Assembly (NCBI GenBank): GCA_029260795.1
Contig: JAJDCO010000004.1
Span: 62,001 to 126,000, forward strand
Source: Planctomycetota bacterium
GTDB lineage: Bacteria > Planctomycetota > OFTM77
Reading direction: 5' to 3'
DNA: 64,000 nt
Shown here: positions 36,065 through 45,227 of the stretch, in pieces
How the letters are laid out: each line of letters begins with the position of its first letter
Position numbering within the stretch: the stretch's first letter is position 1
Position numbers and translations under genes: made by a program
The notes under the pieces: model-generated
What the model was told of the DNA's origin: nothing
The model's database searches: none
Seen by the model: the letters and a program-made list of their open reading frames with translations, nothing else

Positions 36065-37099
36065 ATGAGCATTCTCGAGCAGATCCAAGGACACGTCATG
36101 CGGGACATGGTCCCGGGCGCTTTCCCCGAATCTCTCGGCGTCGAGATGACCAACCGGTGCAACCTCGATTGTGTTTTCTGTCCGCGCGACGATATCGAAC
36201 GCCCCCTACAGAACATGAAAGACGACCTCTTCGAGAAGATCGTCGACGAAGCCTCCAAGCACGAGTTCGTCTCTTTCCAGCCCCAGGGGCTCGGTGAGTC
36301 GATGGCTCATACGCGCTGGAGTGCCCTCGTTCAGTACGCTTCCGACAAGGGCGTTTGGCCGATCACCTTGATCAGCAACGGTGGCCTCCTCAACGACGAG
36401 AAGATCGATACGCTGCTCTCTTCCAAGGTCGAGGTGATCACGTTCAGCATCGATAGCACCGATCCCGAGGTGTTCGCCAAGGTTCGTCGTCGCGGCAAGC
36501 TTCCCGAGATCGAGACACGGGTCCGCCAGCTCCTCGAAGAGAAGAAGAACCGCAAGCTCTCCAAGCCCCGCGTCGTGCTCCGCATCATTCGCATGAAAGA
36601 AAACGAGCACGAGATCGATGAGTTCTACCAACGCTGGACGCCCTTCCTCGGCGAGAACGACGAGATCACCACCAGCGAGGTGCACACCTGGCAAGGTCGC
36701 GTCGAAGACCGGACCGTCGGGTCCTTCCAAGCCTTCGAGGGTCAAGACGATCCTCGGGTACCCTGCATGATGCCCTTCAAGCAGCTCAACGTCCTCGTCG
36801 ACGGCGATGCGACTCCGTGCTGCTATGACAACAACGCCAAGCTCCTGATCGGCAACGTGCGCGACAAGAGCATCGGCGAGATCTGGCACGACGAGCCGAT
36901 CGAAGAGATCCGGCGCCTGCACCTCGAAGGACGAGTCGACGCGATCCCGTTCTGTGCCGCCTGCAAGGAGAAGGTCGTCCCGACCCCGGCCCAGCTCGAA
37001 AGCCTGCCGCCCGACTATCAGGCGATCCTTGCCACGAATCCGCTCTCGCAGCAACGCGAGCAAGCGGGAAAGCCTCACGCCGACGAGCCAACGGCCTGA
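36065..37099 (+). CDS. Radical SAM/SPASM-domain protein
   Basis: 344 aa. The N-terminal cluster motif is CNLDCVFC (CxxxCxxC) after TNR; the TIM-barrel core includes GLGESMAHTRW and SIDSTDPEVFAKVRR. The C-terminal half has a SPASM-type auxiliary cluster region (PCMMPFKQLNVLVDGDATPCC, then FCAAC). Such proteins modify peptides, cofactors or anaerobic sulfatases; no peptide substrate gene is visible next to it. Start ATG 36065 (MSILEQIQGHV) is used. The tail after residue ~310 is Gln/Glu rich. Confidence 0.82.
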   Translation: MSILEQIQGHVMRDMVPGAFPESLGVEMTNRCNLDCVFCPRDDIERPLQNMKDDLFEKIVDEASKHEFVSFQPQGLGESMAHTRWSALVQYASDKGVWPITLISNGGLLNDEKIDTLLSSKVEVITFSIDSTDPEVFAKVRRRGKLPEIETRVRQLLEEKKNRKLSKPRVVLRIIRMKENEHEIDEFYQRWTPFLGENDEITTSEVHTWQGRVEDRTVGSFQAFEGQDDPRVPCMMPFKQLNVLVDGDATPCCYDNNAKLLIGNVRDKSIGEIWHDEPIEEIRRLHLEGRVDAIPFCAACKEKVVPTPAQLESLPPDYQAILATNPLSQQREQAGKPHADEPTA

Positions 37100-37103
37100 T
37101 TTC

Positions 37104-37143
37104 GTCGATCAGCTCTCGGGAGCCCAGCCGAGGGCTGATCGAC
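37104..37143. terminator. Bidirectional hairpin terminator
   Basis: Inverted repeat with 16-bp arms (GTCGATCAGCTCTCGG / CCGAGGGCTGATCGAC, one mismatch) between the convergent radical SAM and smc genes. It begins 4 bp after the radical SAM stop and ends 31 bp before the smc stop. No long T-run on either side. Confidence 0.75.
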
Positions 37144-37174
37144 CAACCGCTCTTCGCTGCTCGGGAGAACGCTC

Positions 37175-40100
37175 TCAGGCGACCCGAATGTCCTCGATGT
37201 CCTCGAACTTGATCGCGATGCGTTTGGAGACGCCCGCCTCCTCCATCGTAACGCCGTAGAGAATGTCGGCCGCCGTCATCGTGCGCTTGGAATGCGTGAT
37301 CACGAGGAACTGCGACTGATCGAGAAAGCCCTCCAGCATCCCCAAGAAGCGATCGATGTTGGCCTCGTCGAGTGCCGCATCGACCTCGTCGAGGATGCAG
37401 AACGGGCTCGGGCGAAACTTGAAGAGCGCGAACAAGAGCGCCACCGCCGTCATCGTCCGCTCGCCACCCGAGAGGAGGTCGAGCGTGCGCGGCTCCTTGC
37501 CCGGAGGCTTGGCGATCACCTCGATGCCGGCTTCCAAGAGGTCTTCGCCCTCTTCGAGAATCACATCCGCCCGGCCGCCGCCGAACAGCTTCCGGAAGAT
37601 CTCCCGGAAGTGATCCCGCACGGCGTAGAAGGTCTTCTCGAATCGCTCACGGCTCTCGGTGTTGATCTTCTTGAGGATGTCCTGCAATGACTTCTTGGAG
37701 TTGTCCAGATCGCCTTGCTGCTCCTCGTAGAACCGGGCCCGCTCCTCGACCTCGTCCAGCTCCTCGATCGCCTCGAGGTTGACCGGACCGAGACGCGCCA
37801 TCTTGCCCCGAAGCTCCTCGATCTCACGTCGCATGGCACCCAGGTCGAGCGCCTCTGGCTCCGGCACGTACTCCGCGATGGCCTCTTCGAGGTCGATCTC
37901 CAGCTCCTCCGCCAGGCGCTCTCGAAGATCTTCCGCCCGAACGCGGGCCTCTCGCTCACCGAGAGAGCGCGTTTGGATGTCGGCATCCAGCTCCTCGAGA
38001 CGTCGGGCGATCGCCGTCCGCTCGCGTCGACGCTCCTGAACCTCCGCCTCGAACGTCTGAACGGTTCCCATCAGCTGCTCGGTGCCGTCCTCCCCACCGA
38101 TGTGCTGAGCCAGCTCACCGAGGCGCTCGCGGAGCTGCGCCAGCTCTTCGGTCGTCTCGTCGCGTCTCAGCAGGTTGTCCTCGAGCGCCTGCTGCAAACG
38201 CCCACGCTCTCGCTCGGCCGTCCGCAGTGACTCTTCCACACGCTCCCGGTGCCGGTGAAGCCCCTGCTTCTTCTCCTGCAACTGAGCGACCTCGACCTGC
38301 AGGTCGGTGAGCTTGGCCCGCGTGTCGTCGCGATCCCGTTGCAGGATCTGTCCCCGCTCTGCCAGCTGGGCCAAGGACTCCTCGAGGGCACCGAACCGTT
38401 CCTGAACCGCTGCCATCTCGGACTCGGCCTCGATGCGCTCAGCCGCGAGCTTCTCACGCCGTTCACCCAGGTCCACCCGCTGCTGCTCACGCGTCTCGAC
38501 CTCACCCTGCTGACGCTCGAGGCGCTGCCGGATCGCCGCGGCCTCCGCTCTGAGCCGAGCCGCTTCGAGCTCCTGTGCGTTCAGCGCTTCGCTGACCTCG
38601 CTGAGCTCCTTCTCGGCTGCCCGGATGCTCTCCTCGAGCGTCTCCAGCTCGCCGAGGAGTCGATCTCGTTGCTCCTGCAGCAGCCGGATGCGCTCGTCGA
38701 GACTCTCGAGCTCGCTCCGTTGTGAAATCACTCCGCCCGACGCCGACTCGGAGCTGCCGCCGCGAAGCTCGTAGCGCGAGGGTACCAGCGTGCCGTCGGT
38801 GACGACCGCGCGAACGACCTTGGTGCGGCTCGCGACGACTCGGCGCGCGGCCGTGGCATCTTCGCAGAGCAGGAAATCACCGATCAGATACTCGAGCAGG
38901 CCTTGATACGACTTCTCGACCTGGACGAGATCGACCAGCGGACCGATCACGCCCGGAATCCTCGCCGTGGCTCGCCGTCGCGCCTCGTTGCGCGACCGAC
39001 GGATCCGACCCGAAGGCTTTGCGGCGACTGGAGGCGGCGTCTCCTCCGCTTGGCTCGCGGGCAATTCGCTGAGCGCGGACGCTTCGACTTCCGAAGCGGC
39101 TGGCTCGACGCGGCCGGCTTCGGGATCCCTCACGGGCTCCGAAGAGGCTTCGATCGACTCCGAGGAGCTCTCCTCTTCTTCCTTGCCGATGCCGAAGATG
39201 GAGAGGAACCGCCGGAACAGTCCCTTGCGCTTGCGAGGCTTCTCGGTCCGAGTCTCGGCGGCCGGCATCTCGAGCTCGGGGACGGGCTCCGGAGTCGGCT
39301 CGGCAACGACGACCGGGGCATCGGGCTGGGCCGACACGATCTCGGTGGAGGGATCTCGCTCGGACTCCGACGACGGCTTCTCACGAGGCGCTCGTCGCAC
39401 GCGCCGACCGGATGCACCATCGGCGACCAACAGGGTGGCGACTCCGAGGCGATTCTCCTGAAGGTACTCGAGCGCCGCATCGGCCGCGGCGTCATCGCGG
39501 ACGACGATGCCATCGAGCCGATCACCGAGCGAAGACTCGAGCGCCGCGACGTGCTCCGGCTCCACTCTCACGAGATTGGCGAGGAGCCCCACGACTCCCG
39601 ACAGCTCGGGCACGCCCTTCTCGGCAGCTTCGACGAGGGCCTTGGCGCCGCCGGATACGCTCTCGAGATGCTCGAGGGCTTCGGCGAGCCCGTCTCGGCG
39701 ACCGGTCAGTCGAGCGACTTCGGCACCGGAGCGTTCGAGCTGGGTCTCGAGATCATCGCGCCCGGCCTTAAGCTCGCCGAGTCGCTCCGCCAGCTCCAGG
39801 GTCTTCTCGCGACGCTCGCCGATGACGATGCCGCTCGCCGTCAGTGCTTCCTCAGCCTCGGTCGCTTCTCGAGCCAGCTCTTCACGTTGTGAATCCGCCG
39901 CCGCGACCTCTTCGGTGAGACGGTCGCATCGCTCCTCGAGGCCGTTGATCTCGGATGTCAGCTCGACGCCGCGATTGCGCCACCGGGTCTCCTCGGCGCG
40001 CGCGCTCTCGAGCGAGCGCTCGGACTCGCCCCGCTCCTCCTGAATCGCGTGCAGCTCGGACTCGATCTCGGCGACTTGCTCGCGATACTCAGCCCGTGCG

Positions 40101-41173
40101 CTCTCCTTCTCTTCGAGGTGCGTTTGAGCCGTGGCCGCTTCCTGAATGGCCTCCTGCTCTTCCTGGCGCTGAGACTCGCAGTGCACACGAACCTCGGAGA
40201 CCCGTTCCTCGAGCTCGAGGCTCTCTTCCTGCAACTCCTCGAGTCGACGTTGGAGCATGCCCAGACGTTCTTCGGCTGCCCGATGATCCGCCTCTCGCCG
40301 GCTGCGCTCGGCGCGTGTCGTCTCGATGTGCTCGCGAACCTCGCGAAGCTCGGTCTCGCGCTCTTGGATCGCGGCCTCGAGATCGTCACGCAGCGCCGCC
40401 GCGGACTCGCGATCCGTCCGCAAGCTCTGGAGCGCTTGCTCACTCTCCAGGATCCGCTGCTTCAGCTCGAAGTAGTCATGGCGCGAGACCCGTGAGCGCA
40501 GCTCGCGCAGCGAGGTATCATACTCTTGAAAACGGCGAGCCTTGCCCGCTTGAATCTTCAGCGAGCGGAGGCGGCGCTGCACTTCCTCAGTGATGTCGGC
40601 GAGGCGGAGCAGGTTCTGATCGACGCGCTCCAGCTTGCGAATCGTCTCCTTGCGACGCGCCTTGAACTTGCTGATTCCGGCGGCCTCTTCGAAGATCGCT
40701 CGTCGGTCGGCCGGATTGGCGCGCAGGATGGAATCGATGCGTCCCTGCTCCATGATGGAGTAGGCGCTGGTGCCGACCCCCGTGTCCATCAAGAGGTTCT
40801 TGATGTCCTTGAGTCGGCTGACGTTGTCGTTGATCATGTACTCACTCGTGCCGTCTCGATAGAGCCGACGGGCGAGCTTCACCTCCGGAAAGTCGATCGG
40901 GAGCAGGCCGTCCTCATTCGAGAAGGTGAGCGCCGCCTCGGCATAGCCGGTCGCCGCTCGCGTCGGAGCCCCCGCGAAGATGACGTCGAGCATCTCCTTG
41001 CCACGGAGGCTCTTCGCCCTCTGCTCGCCGAGAATCCATCGGACGGCGTCCACGACGTTACTCTTGCCCGAGCCGTTCGGTCCGACCAAGGCGGTGATAC
41101 CCGCGTCGAACGAGAAGTCGGTCCGATCCGCGAACGACTTGAAGCCGTAGAGCTCCAGCGATTTCAGTCGCAT
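37175..41173 (-). CDS. smc: Chromosome segregation ATPase Smc with large hinge insertion
   Basis: 1332 aa; typical Smc is ~1180. N-terminal head with Walker A GPNGSGKSN and C-terminal head with signature LLSGGERTMTAVAL and Walker B FCILDEVDAALDEANI. Two long coiled coils enclose the hinge (~510-800). Residues ~590-735 are a disordered, Pro/Ser/Glu-rich insertion inside the hinge, containing a basic amphipathic stretch KPRKRKGLFRRFLSIFGIGK at ~642-661; the hinge fold resumes at IPGVIGPLVDLVQV. The heads look fully functional. ScpA/ScpB are not in the window. Confidence 0.95.
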   Translation of the reverse strand: MRLKSLELYGFKSFADRTDFSFDAGITALVGPNGSGKSNVVDAVRWILGEQRAKSLRGKEMLDVIFAGAPTRAATGYAEAALTFSNEDGLLPIDFPEVKLARRLYRDGTSEYMINDNVSRLKDIKNLLMDTGVGTSAYSIMEQGRIDSILRANPADRRAIFEEAAGISKFKARRKETIRKLERVDQNLLRLADITEEVQRRLRSLKIQAGKARRFQEYDTSLRELRSRVSRHDYFELKQRILESEQALQSLRTDRESAAALRDDLEAAIQERETELREVREHIETTRAERSRREADHRAAEERLGMLQRRLEELQEESLELEERVSEVRVHCESQRQEEQEAIQEAATAQTHLEEKESARAEYREQVAEIESELHAIQEERGESERSLESARAEETRWRNRGVELTSEINGLEERCDRLTEEVAAADSQREELAREATEAEEALTASGIVIGERREKTLELAERLGELKAGRDDLETQLERSGAEVARLTGRRDGLAEALEHLESVSGGAKALVEAAEKGVPELSGVVGLLANLVRVEPEHVAALESSLGDRLDGIVVRDDAAADAALEYLQENRLGVATLLVADGASGRRVRRAPREKPSSESERDPSTEIVSAQPDAPVVVAEPTPEPVPELEMPAAETRTEKPRKRKGLFRRFLSIFGIGKEEEESSSESIEASSEPVRDPEAGRVEPAASEVEASALSELPASQAEETPPPVAAKPSGRIRRSRNEARRRATARIPGVIGPLVDLVQVEKSYQGLLEYLIGDFLLCEDATAARRVVASRTKVVRAVVTDGTLVPSRYELRGGSSESASGGVISQRSELESLDERIRLLQEQRDRLLGELETLEESIRAAEKELSEVSEALNAQELEAARLRAEAAAIRQRLERQQGEVETREQQRVDLGERREKLAAERIEAESEMAAVQERFGALEESLAQLAERGQILQRDRDDTRAKLTDLQVEVAQLQEKKQGLHRHRERVEESLRTAERERGRLQQALEDNLLRRDETTEELAQLRERLGELAQHIGGEDGTEQLMGTVQTFEAEVQERRRERTAIARRLEELDADIQTRSLGEREARVRAEDLRERLAEELEIDLEEAIAEYVPEPEALDLGAMRREIEELRGKMARLGPVNLEAIEELDEVEERARFYEEQQGDLDNSKKSLQDILKKINTESRERFEKTFYAVRDHFREIFRKLFGGGRADVILEEGEDLLEAGIEVIAKPPGKEPRTLDLLSGGERTMTAVALLFALFKFRPSPFCILDEVDAALDEANIDRFLGMLEGFLDQSQFLVITHSKRTMTAADILYGVTMEEAGVSKRIAIKFEDIEDIRVA

Positions 41174-41248
41174 GCTTTCCCCTACTCGCCCTTCGAACCC
41201 GCGCCGTCAGCCCTTTCGGACGCAGCGCCTCCGACCCTTCCCGACCCC

Positions 41249-43150
41249 TCAGCTCGCATCACTCGTTGTCGCATGGGACGCCGCGTCCTCTCCATCCGGG
41301 GGTCGAGCGGACTCGACACCCAGCGAGTAGCTCCCCGCGACTCGCGGACCTTCCCCGGTCAGCCGGCGGTCGGCTTCCCAGAACGACTCCGCGGCCCGTG
41401 CATCGAGTGGTCGCTCGACGACGAACCGCATCCAATTCTTACCACTCGCCCGAGTCAAGCGCTGACCGATCTTCTCGAGCGCCTCACGCACCACGGGCTC
41501 CGTGGGCGGATGGCCGTGCACGAACTCGAGCGCCTCCGCCAATCCGACCGGACAGACTCGGTAGCGGGCCGCGCGAAAGGCGGCTGTCAGCTCGGGCTCG
41601 TCCGCAGCCGGCGCCAATGCCGAGAGGAAGCGCATCTTGTCGCGATGCGCCACCACCGCCAGCTCCAGAACCGCTTCGATCTCGGCCAAGAATGCGCTCG
41701 CGTCACCTCGGTCGACCCGCCGGGCACAGCGCGGCAAGTTGATCGCGACATTCTGCGTCACGAGCCCTAGCCATTGCCCCCAACCGGACGAGTCGCCGCG
41801 CAGTCCAGGCGCGAGCTCGCCGACGCCCGGATACACCAACTGTGTACGCGGGGTCCTGCTCGCCTCGGCCAAGGTGCGCTCGACCAGCGCGCGGATGGAA
41901 CGACCTTCGGCCCGACCACTCCCCGTGTGCACGCGAAACGCCGGCCGCGCTCCGCGCCCACCGAGCTGACCCGCCGCTCGTAACAGGGCGAGCGCGAATC
42001 GCAAGGCCTCGGGCGCCGCTCGCCCACCCTTCCAAAGCTCTTCCGGCAAGGGACGCCCCGGCGGTGGCGAGAGATGCAGGCTCAGGATCAAGTCACATCC
42101 CGCCGGCCTTCCCCAGGCCGCCATCAAGCTCTCGAGCACCTGTCGGGCCGTGCGCTGCAGCTCGCGTGCCGGCTGCTCCGCGGTCTCTCGCTCGAGCTGG
42201 TTTGCCAAGAGCAGGTTGAACTGTGGGATCGCCACGGCACGTGTTACGACGCGACCGAGGTCTCGGACCTGATCGGTGAGGCGCTTCAGGAACGGGCGCG
42301 CACTCCCCTTGGTGCCGCGTCGCAGGCTCGGGTAAGCGAGTGACAGCGCAAAAACCCCGGTCGGATGCTCGAGCGAATCGATCGCCAGACGCGCCTCTCG
42401 ATGGGCCTGCGCGACCGACGGCGAGAAGACCTCGTCCAACGTGAAATCCGGGAGCCAGCGTTGCGTCACCTCGCGCGCGAGCGGCTCGAAGTCGACGAGC
42501 GGAACCGTGCAACCCGCGATCGCGTGTCCTTGCAGACGGGCCAAGACGTCCGAGCGTCGCAGCATCGGGCCAGCATCCCAGCCTGCCTCCGAGACATAGC
42601 CTCGTTCGGCCAGCTCCTCGAGCACGACTTGACGAACCAGGACCCGAGACACCCGCGGGCTGCCCATGCCGAAGATCTTGCGCTCGACCGAGGCGGCCAA
42701 GAGGTCGGCGATCGACTCGCTCAATCCGAAGCGCTCCCGAAGGCTCTCGACGATGTGTCGCTTGGCCCAAGGCTGAGCACCGGCTTCGCTTCCGGGCCGC
42801 GGAACGACCTTCACCAAGCGACGGGAGCGGTCCCGCCAGTCCCGGTCCTGAGCATGGGCCTCGGCGGCTTTCGGATTCCCGGTCTCCCGGAGAGCTCGCT
42901 CGACGATGTCCTCGAGCTCCGTCGTGCTCGGTGGCTTCTCGCTGGATTGCTCGGCGAGCACGCGGCCCGCGACGTCGGCCAGCTCACGGGCCAGTGCCGG
43001 ATCCGGCTGGCCGGTTCGCTCGAGCGCTCGGACGATCGTGTCCACGACCCGTTCCGGAGAGAAGGGCACGACTCGCCCCTCTTGATTCACGAGCTCCGTG
43101 ATCGTGACCACCGGACCGCCGGGCTCGGGATGGCGCTCGGTCGGCTTCAC
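41249..43150 (-). CDS. NrdD-like protein with ATP-cones, probable pseudo-reductase
   Basis: 633 aa from GTG 43150. Residues ~15-100 are an ATP-cone (VTITELVNQEGRVVPFSPERVVDTI), followed by a second cone-like segment (~120-190). The rest has the fold of class III ribonucleotide reductase: GWGQWLGLVTQNVAINLPRCARR, VCPVGLAEALEFVHGH, and ERPLDARAAESFWEADRR. The glycyl radical motif RVxGY is not intact; the nearest match is RVAGSY 28 residues from the end. GTG start overlaps the nrdR stop (GTGA), so it is coupled to the repressor. Confidence 0.75.
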   Translation of the reverse strand: MKPTERHPEPGGPVVTITELVNQEGRVVPFSPERVVDTIVRALERTGQPDPALARELADVAGRVLAEQSSEKPPSTTELEDIVERALRETGNPKAAEAHAQDRDWRDRSRRLVKVVPRPGSEAGAQPWAKRHIVESLRERFGLSESIADLLAASVERKIFGMGSPRVSRVLVRQVVLEELAERGYVSEAGWDAGPMLRRSDVLARLQGHAIAGCTVPLVDFEPLAREVTQRWLPDFTLDEVFSPSVAQAHREARLAIDSLEHPTGVFALSLAYPSLRRGTKGSARPFLKRLTDQVRDLGRVVTRAVAIPQFNLLLANQLERETAEQPARELQRTARQVLESLMAAWGRPAGCDLILSLHLSPPPGRPLPEELWKGGRAAPEALRFALALLRAAGQLGGRGARPAFRVHTGSGRAEGRSIRALVERTLAEASRTPRTQLVYPGVGELAPGLRGDSSGWGQWLGLVTQNVAINLPRCARRVDRGDASAFLAEIEAVLELAVVAHRDKMRFLSALAPAADEPELTAAFRAARYRVCPVGLAEALEFVHGHPPTEPVVREALEKIGQRLTRASGKNWMRFVVERPLDARAAESFWEADRRLTGEGPRVAGSYSLGVESARPPDGEDAASHATTSDAS

Positions 43151-43626
43151 GACGTCGACGCCCCTTCCGAACGTCCCTTCTCGAGCATCGGCTTGAGCTC
43201 GTTGAGGAAGTCCGTGATGTCCTTGAACTCGCGATAGACCGACGCGAACCGCACGTAGGCGACTTGGTCCAGCTCCTTGAGCTGTTGCATGATCAGCGTG
43301 CCGAGATACTCGGTCGTGACCTCGCGATCGAGTTGCTCTCCGACCTGCATCTCGATCCAAGCCACACAGCGCTCCAGGTCCTCGGTCGCGACGGGTCGCT
43401 TCTCGCAGGCGCGCAGCATGCCGCGCAGGATCTTCTCACGATCGAACGTCTCGCGCCGACCATCCTTCTTCACGACTCGTACCGGAAGCTCTTCGATTCG
43501 CTCGTAGGTCGTGTAGCGCTTGTTGCAGCGAAGACACTCTCGGCGCCGGCGAACCACGAAGCCTTCTCCCGAGGATCGCGAGTCGATCACCTTGTCGTCG
43601 TCGATCTTGCAGAAGGGGCAGCGCAT
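43147..43626 (-). CDS. nrdR: Transcriptional repressor NrdR
   Basis: 159 aa. Zinc ribbon MRCPFC...CLRCNKRYTTYER and an ATP-cone (VVKKDGRRETFDREKI). NrdR represses ribonucleotide reductase genes according to dATP/ATP level. The C-terminus carries an extra acidic/Ser tail. ATG 43626 is the standard start. Immediately upstream of the NrdD-like gene. Confidence 0.95.
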   Translation of the reverse strand: MRCPFCKIDDDKVIDSRSSGEGFVVRRRRECLRCNKRYTTYERIEELPVRVVKKDGRRETFDREKILRGMLRACEKRPVATEDLERCVAWIEMQVGEQLDREVTTEYLGTLIMQQLKELDQVAYVRFASVYREFKDITDFLNELKPMLEKGRSEGASTS

Positions 43627-43834
43627 CGGGGGCCTTTGAGCCGCAAGTCGCCTCAGGGCACCAACCTGTGGCACTGGTTGTGTATTCTCGGGAGTCGGAT
43701 CCGTTCGGGCGGACTCGATCCGCCGAAATAGCCTCCCGATTGAGGTGGGGCGAAGGTACCACACAAAATGTTGGGGGGTCAACGACTGGACCCCACCGGC
43801 CTTGCGGCTCCGACAAGGTCAGCTCGACCGACCT

Positions 43835-45190
43835 CTACTTCCCGATACAGAACTGTCGGAACAGCACGTCGAGGATCTCGTCATGGTGCACGGGCGCCCC
43901 GAGATCACTCAAACGCTCGATCGCCTCCCGCAGCTCGAAGGCCGCGAGCTCGAGCTCGTCGCCGGCCGGGGAGATGCGCTGACCGGCAAGACCGAGCCGG
44001 GTCTCGATATCTCGAAGGGCACCCTCATGACCCGCGGCGAGCTGGAGTGAGGAAGCGGTTCGCTCGACCGAGCCGGCTTCCGCCAACCGGCGGGCCGTCG
44101 ACAGGAGCTCGTCCACTCCGAAGCCCGTTCGTGCCGAGACCTGAAGCACCGGCCGCCCGGCCGCGCGACGATGAACGGCCACCAGATCGAGTCGCCGAGG
44201 CTGATCGACCTTGTGGATCACCAGCGCGTCGGCGGCCCAGTCGAGCTCGAGATTCGGCAATCGCTCGGCAGTGCCGTCCAGGATCTCGAATCGGAGATCC
44301 GCGCGCTCGGCAGCTTCCCGGGCAAGTGAGCCGGCCTGCTGCTCCAGCTCGTCAGTCGTCGTTCTCCAACCAGCGGTGTCCCAAATGGTGAATCGCCAAC
44401 CCTGGTAGTCGAGGCTCGCCTCGCCGACGTCCCGGGTGGTTCCGGGGTGCTCCGAGACGATCGCGTCCCGACCGGTCAGCCGATTGAAGAGGCTCGTCTT
44501 GCCCGCGTTGGGCTCGCCGATCAAGGCCAGTCGAATGCTCTCGTCGAAGGTTTGGACGTCGAGAGACTCCAAGGCCCGACCACAGGTCTCTCGGGCGTGC
44601 GCGAGGTCCCGAGTCAGTTCGTCGACCGAGAGCTGCGCGGCGTCGTCGTCGGTGAAATCGAGGTGGGCTTCCAGGCGAGCGACCAGACGGAGAACCGCGG
44701 CCCGAAGCAGAGCGATCTGATCCGTCGCCTCACCCTGCAGCGCCGAAGCCGCGACGCGAGCCGCCTCGACGTGTCGGGCCCGGACGAGATCGAGCACAGC
44801 AGCGACTTGGCTGGCATCGAGCCGGCCTGACAGATAGGCGCGGCGAGTGAACTCTCCGGGCTCCGCTTCGCGGACAGCCGGAAGAGCTGTCAGATGGCGA
44901 ATGACGGCACGCACGAGCATCGGAGCGCCATGCAGATGAAGCTCGACAACGTCCTCACGCGTGTATGAGCGAGGAGAGCGCATGACGAAGACGCTCGCCG
45001 GCACGGGCGGCCAGTCCCCGCCGAGGCTCAAAGAGACCGGCCGATGGACCCAGGTCCCTTCGAGTGCCGCGGCCGGACGCACGAGCCTCTGAACGATACG
45101 GATGGCGCGGGTGCCGCTGATACGGATCACCCCTCGGCGGCTGGCTCCCGCCGGAGTCGAGAGTGCGACGATGGTGTCCGGATCCGACAT
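43835..45190 (-). CDS. mnmE: tRNA modification GTPase MnmE
   Basis: 451 aa, normal length. N-terminal folate-binding domain (TIVALSTPAGASRRGVIRISG, SYTREDVVELHLHG, GEFTRRAYLSGRLD), G domain (GEPNAGKTSLFN, GTTRD, DTAGW) and the C-terminal FCIGK with the essential Cys. With MnmG it installs the carboxymethylaminomethyl group at U34 of tRNAs. Downstream of yidC, as in most bacteria. MnmG not in the window. Confidence 0.95.
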   Translation of the reverse strand: MSDPDTIVALSTPAGASRRGVIRISGTRAIRIVQRLVRPAAALEGTWVHRPVSLSLGGDWPPVPASVFVMRSPRSYTREDVVELHLHGAPMLVRAVIRHLTALPAVREAEPGEFTRRAYLSGRLDASQVAAVLDLVRARHVEAARVAASALQGEATDQIALLRAAVLRLVARLEAHLDFTDDDAAQLSVDELTRDLAHARETCGRALESLDVQTFDESIRLALIGEPNAGKTSLFNRLTGRDAIVSEHPGTTRDVGEASLDYQGWRFTIWDTAGWRTTTDELEQQAGSLAREAAERADLRFEILDGTAERLPNLELDWAADALVIHKVDQPRRLDLVAVHRRAAGRPVLQVSARTGFGVDELLSTARRLAEAGSVERTASSLQLAAGHEGALRDIETRLGLAGQRISPAGDELELAAFELREAIERLSDLGAPVHHDEILDVLFRQFCIGK

Positions 45191-45227
45191 CGGCGCGAGC
45201 TCGCAACGCTCCTCGTTTCCGACTCCA

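Noticed and set aside
43660..43695. A TGGCAC sequence resembling a sigma-54 -24 element upstream of nrdR
   Set aside because: The -12 GC is not at the required ten-base spacing (GT instead).
43627..43834. A possible NrdR box (ACACAAAATG...) upstream of nrdR
   Set aside because: Only part of the consensus is present and the second box at proper spacing is missing.
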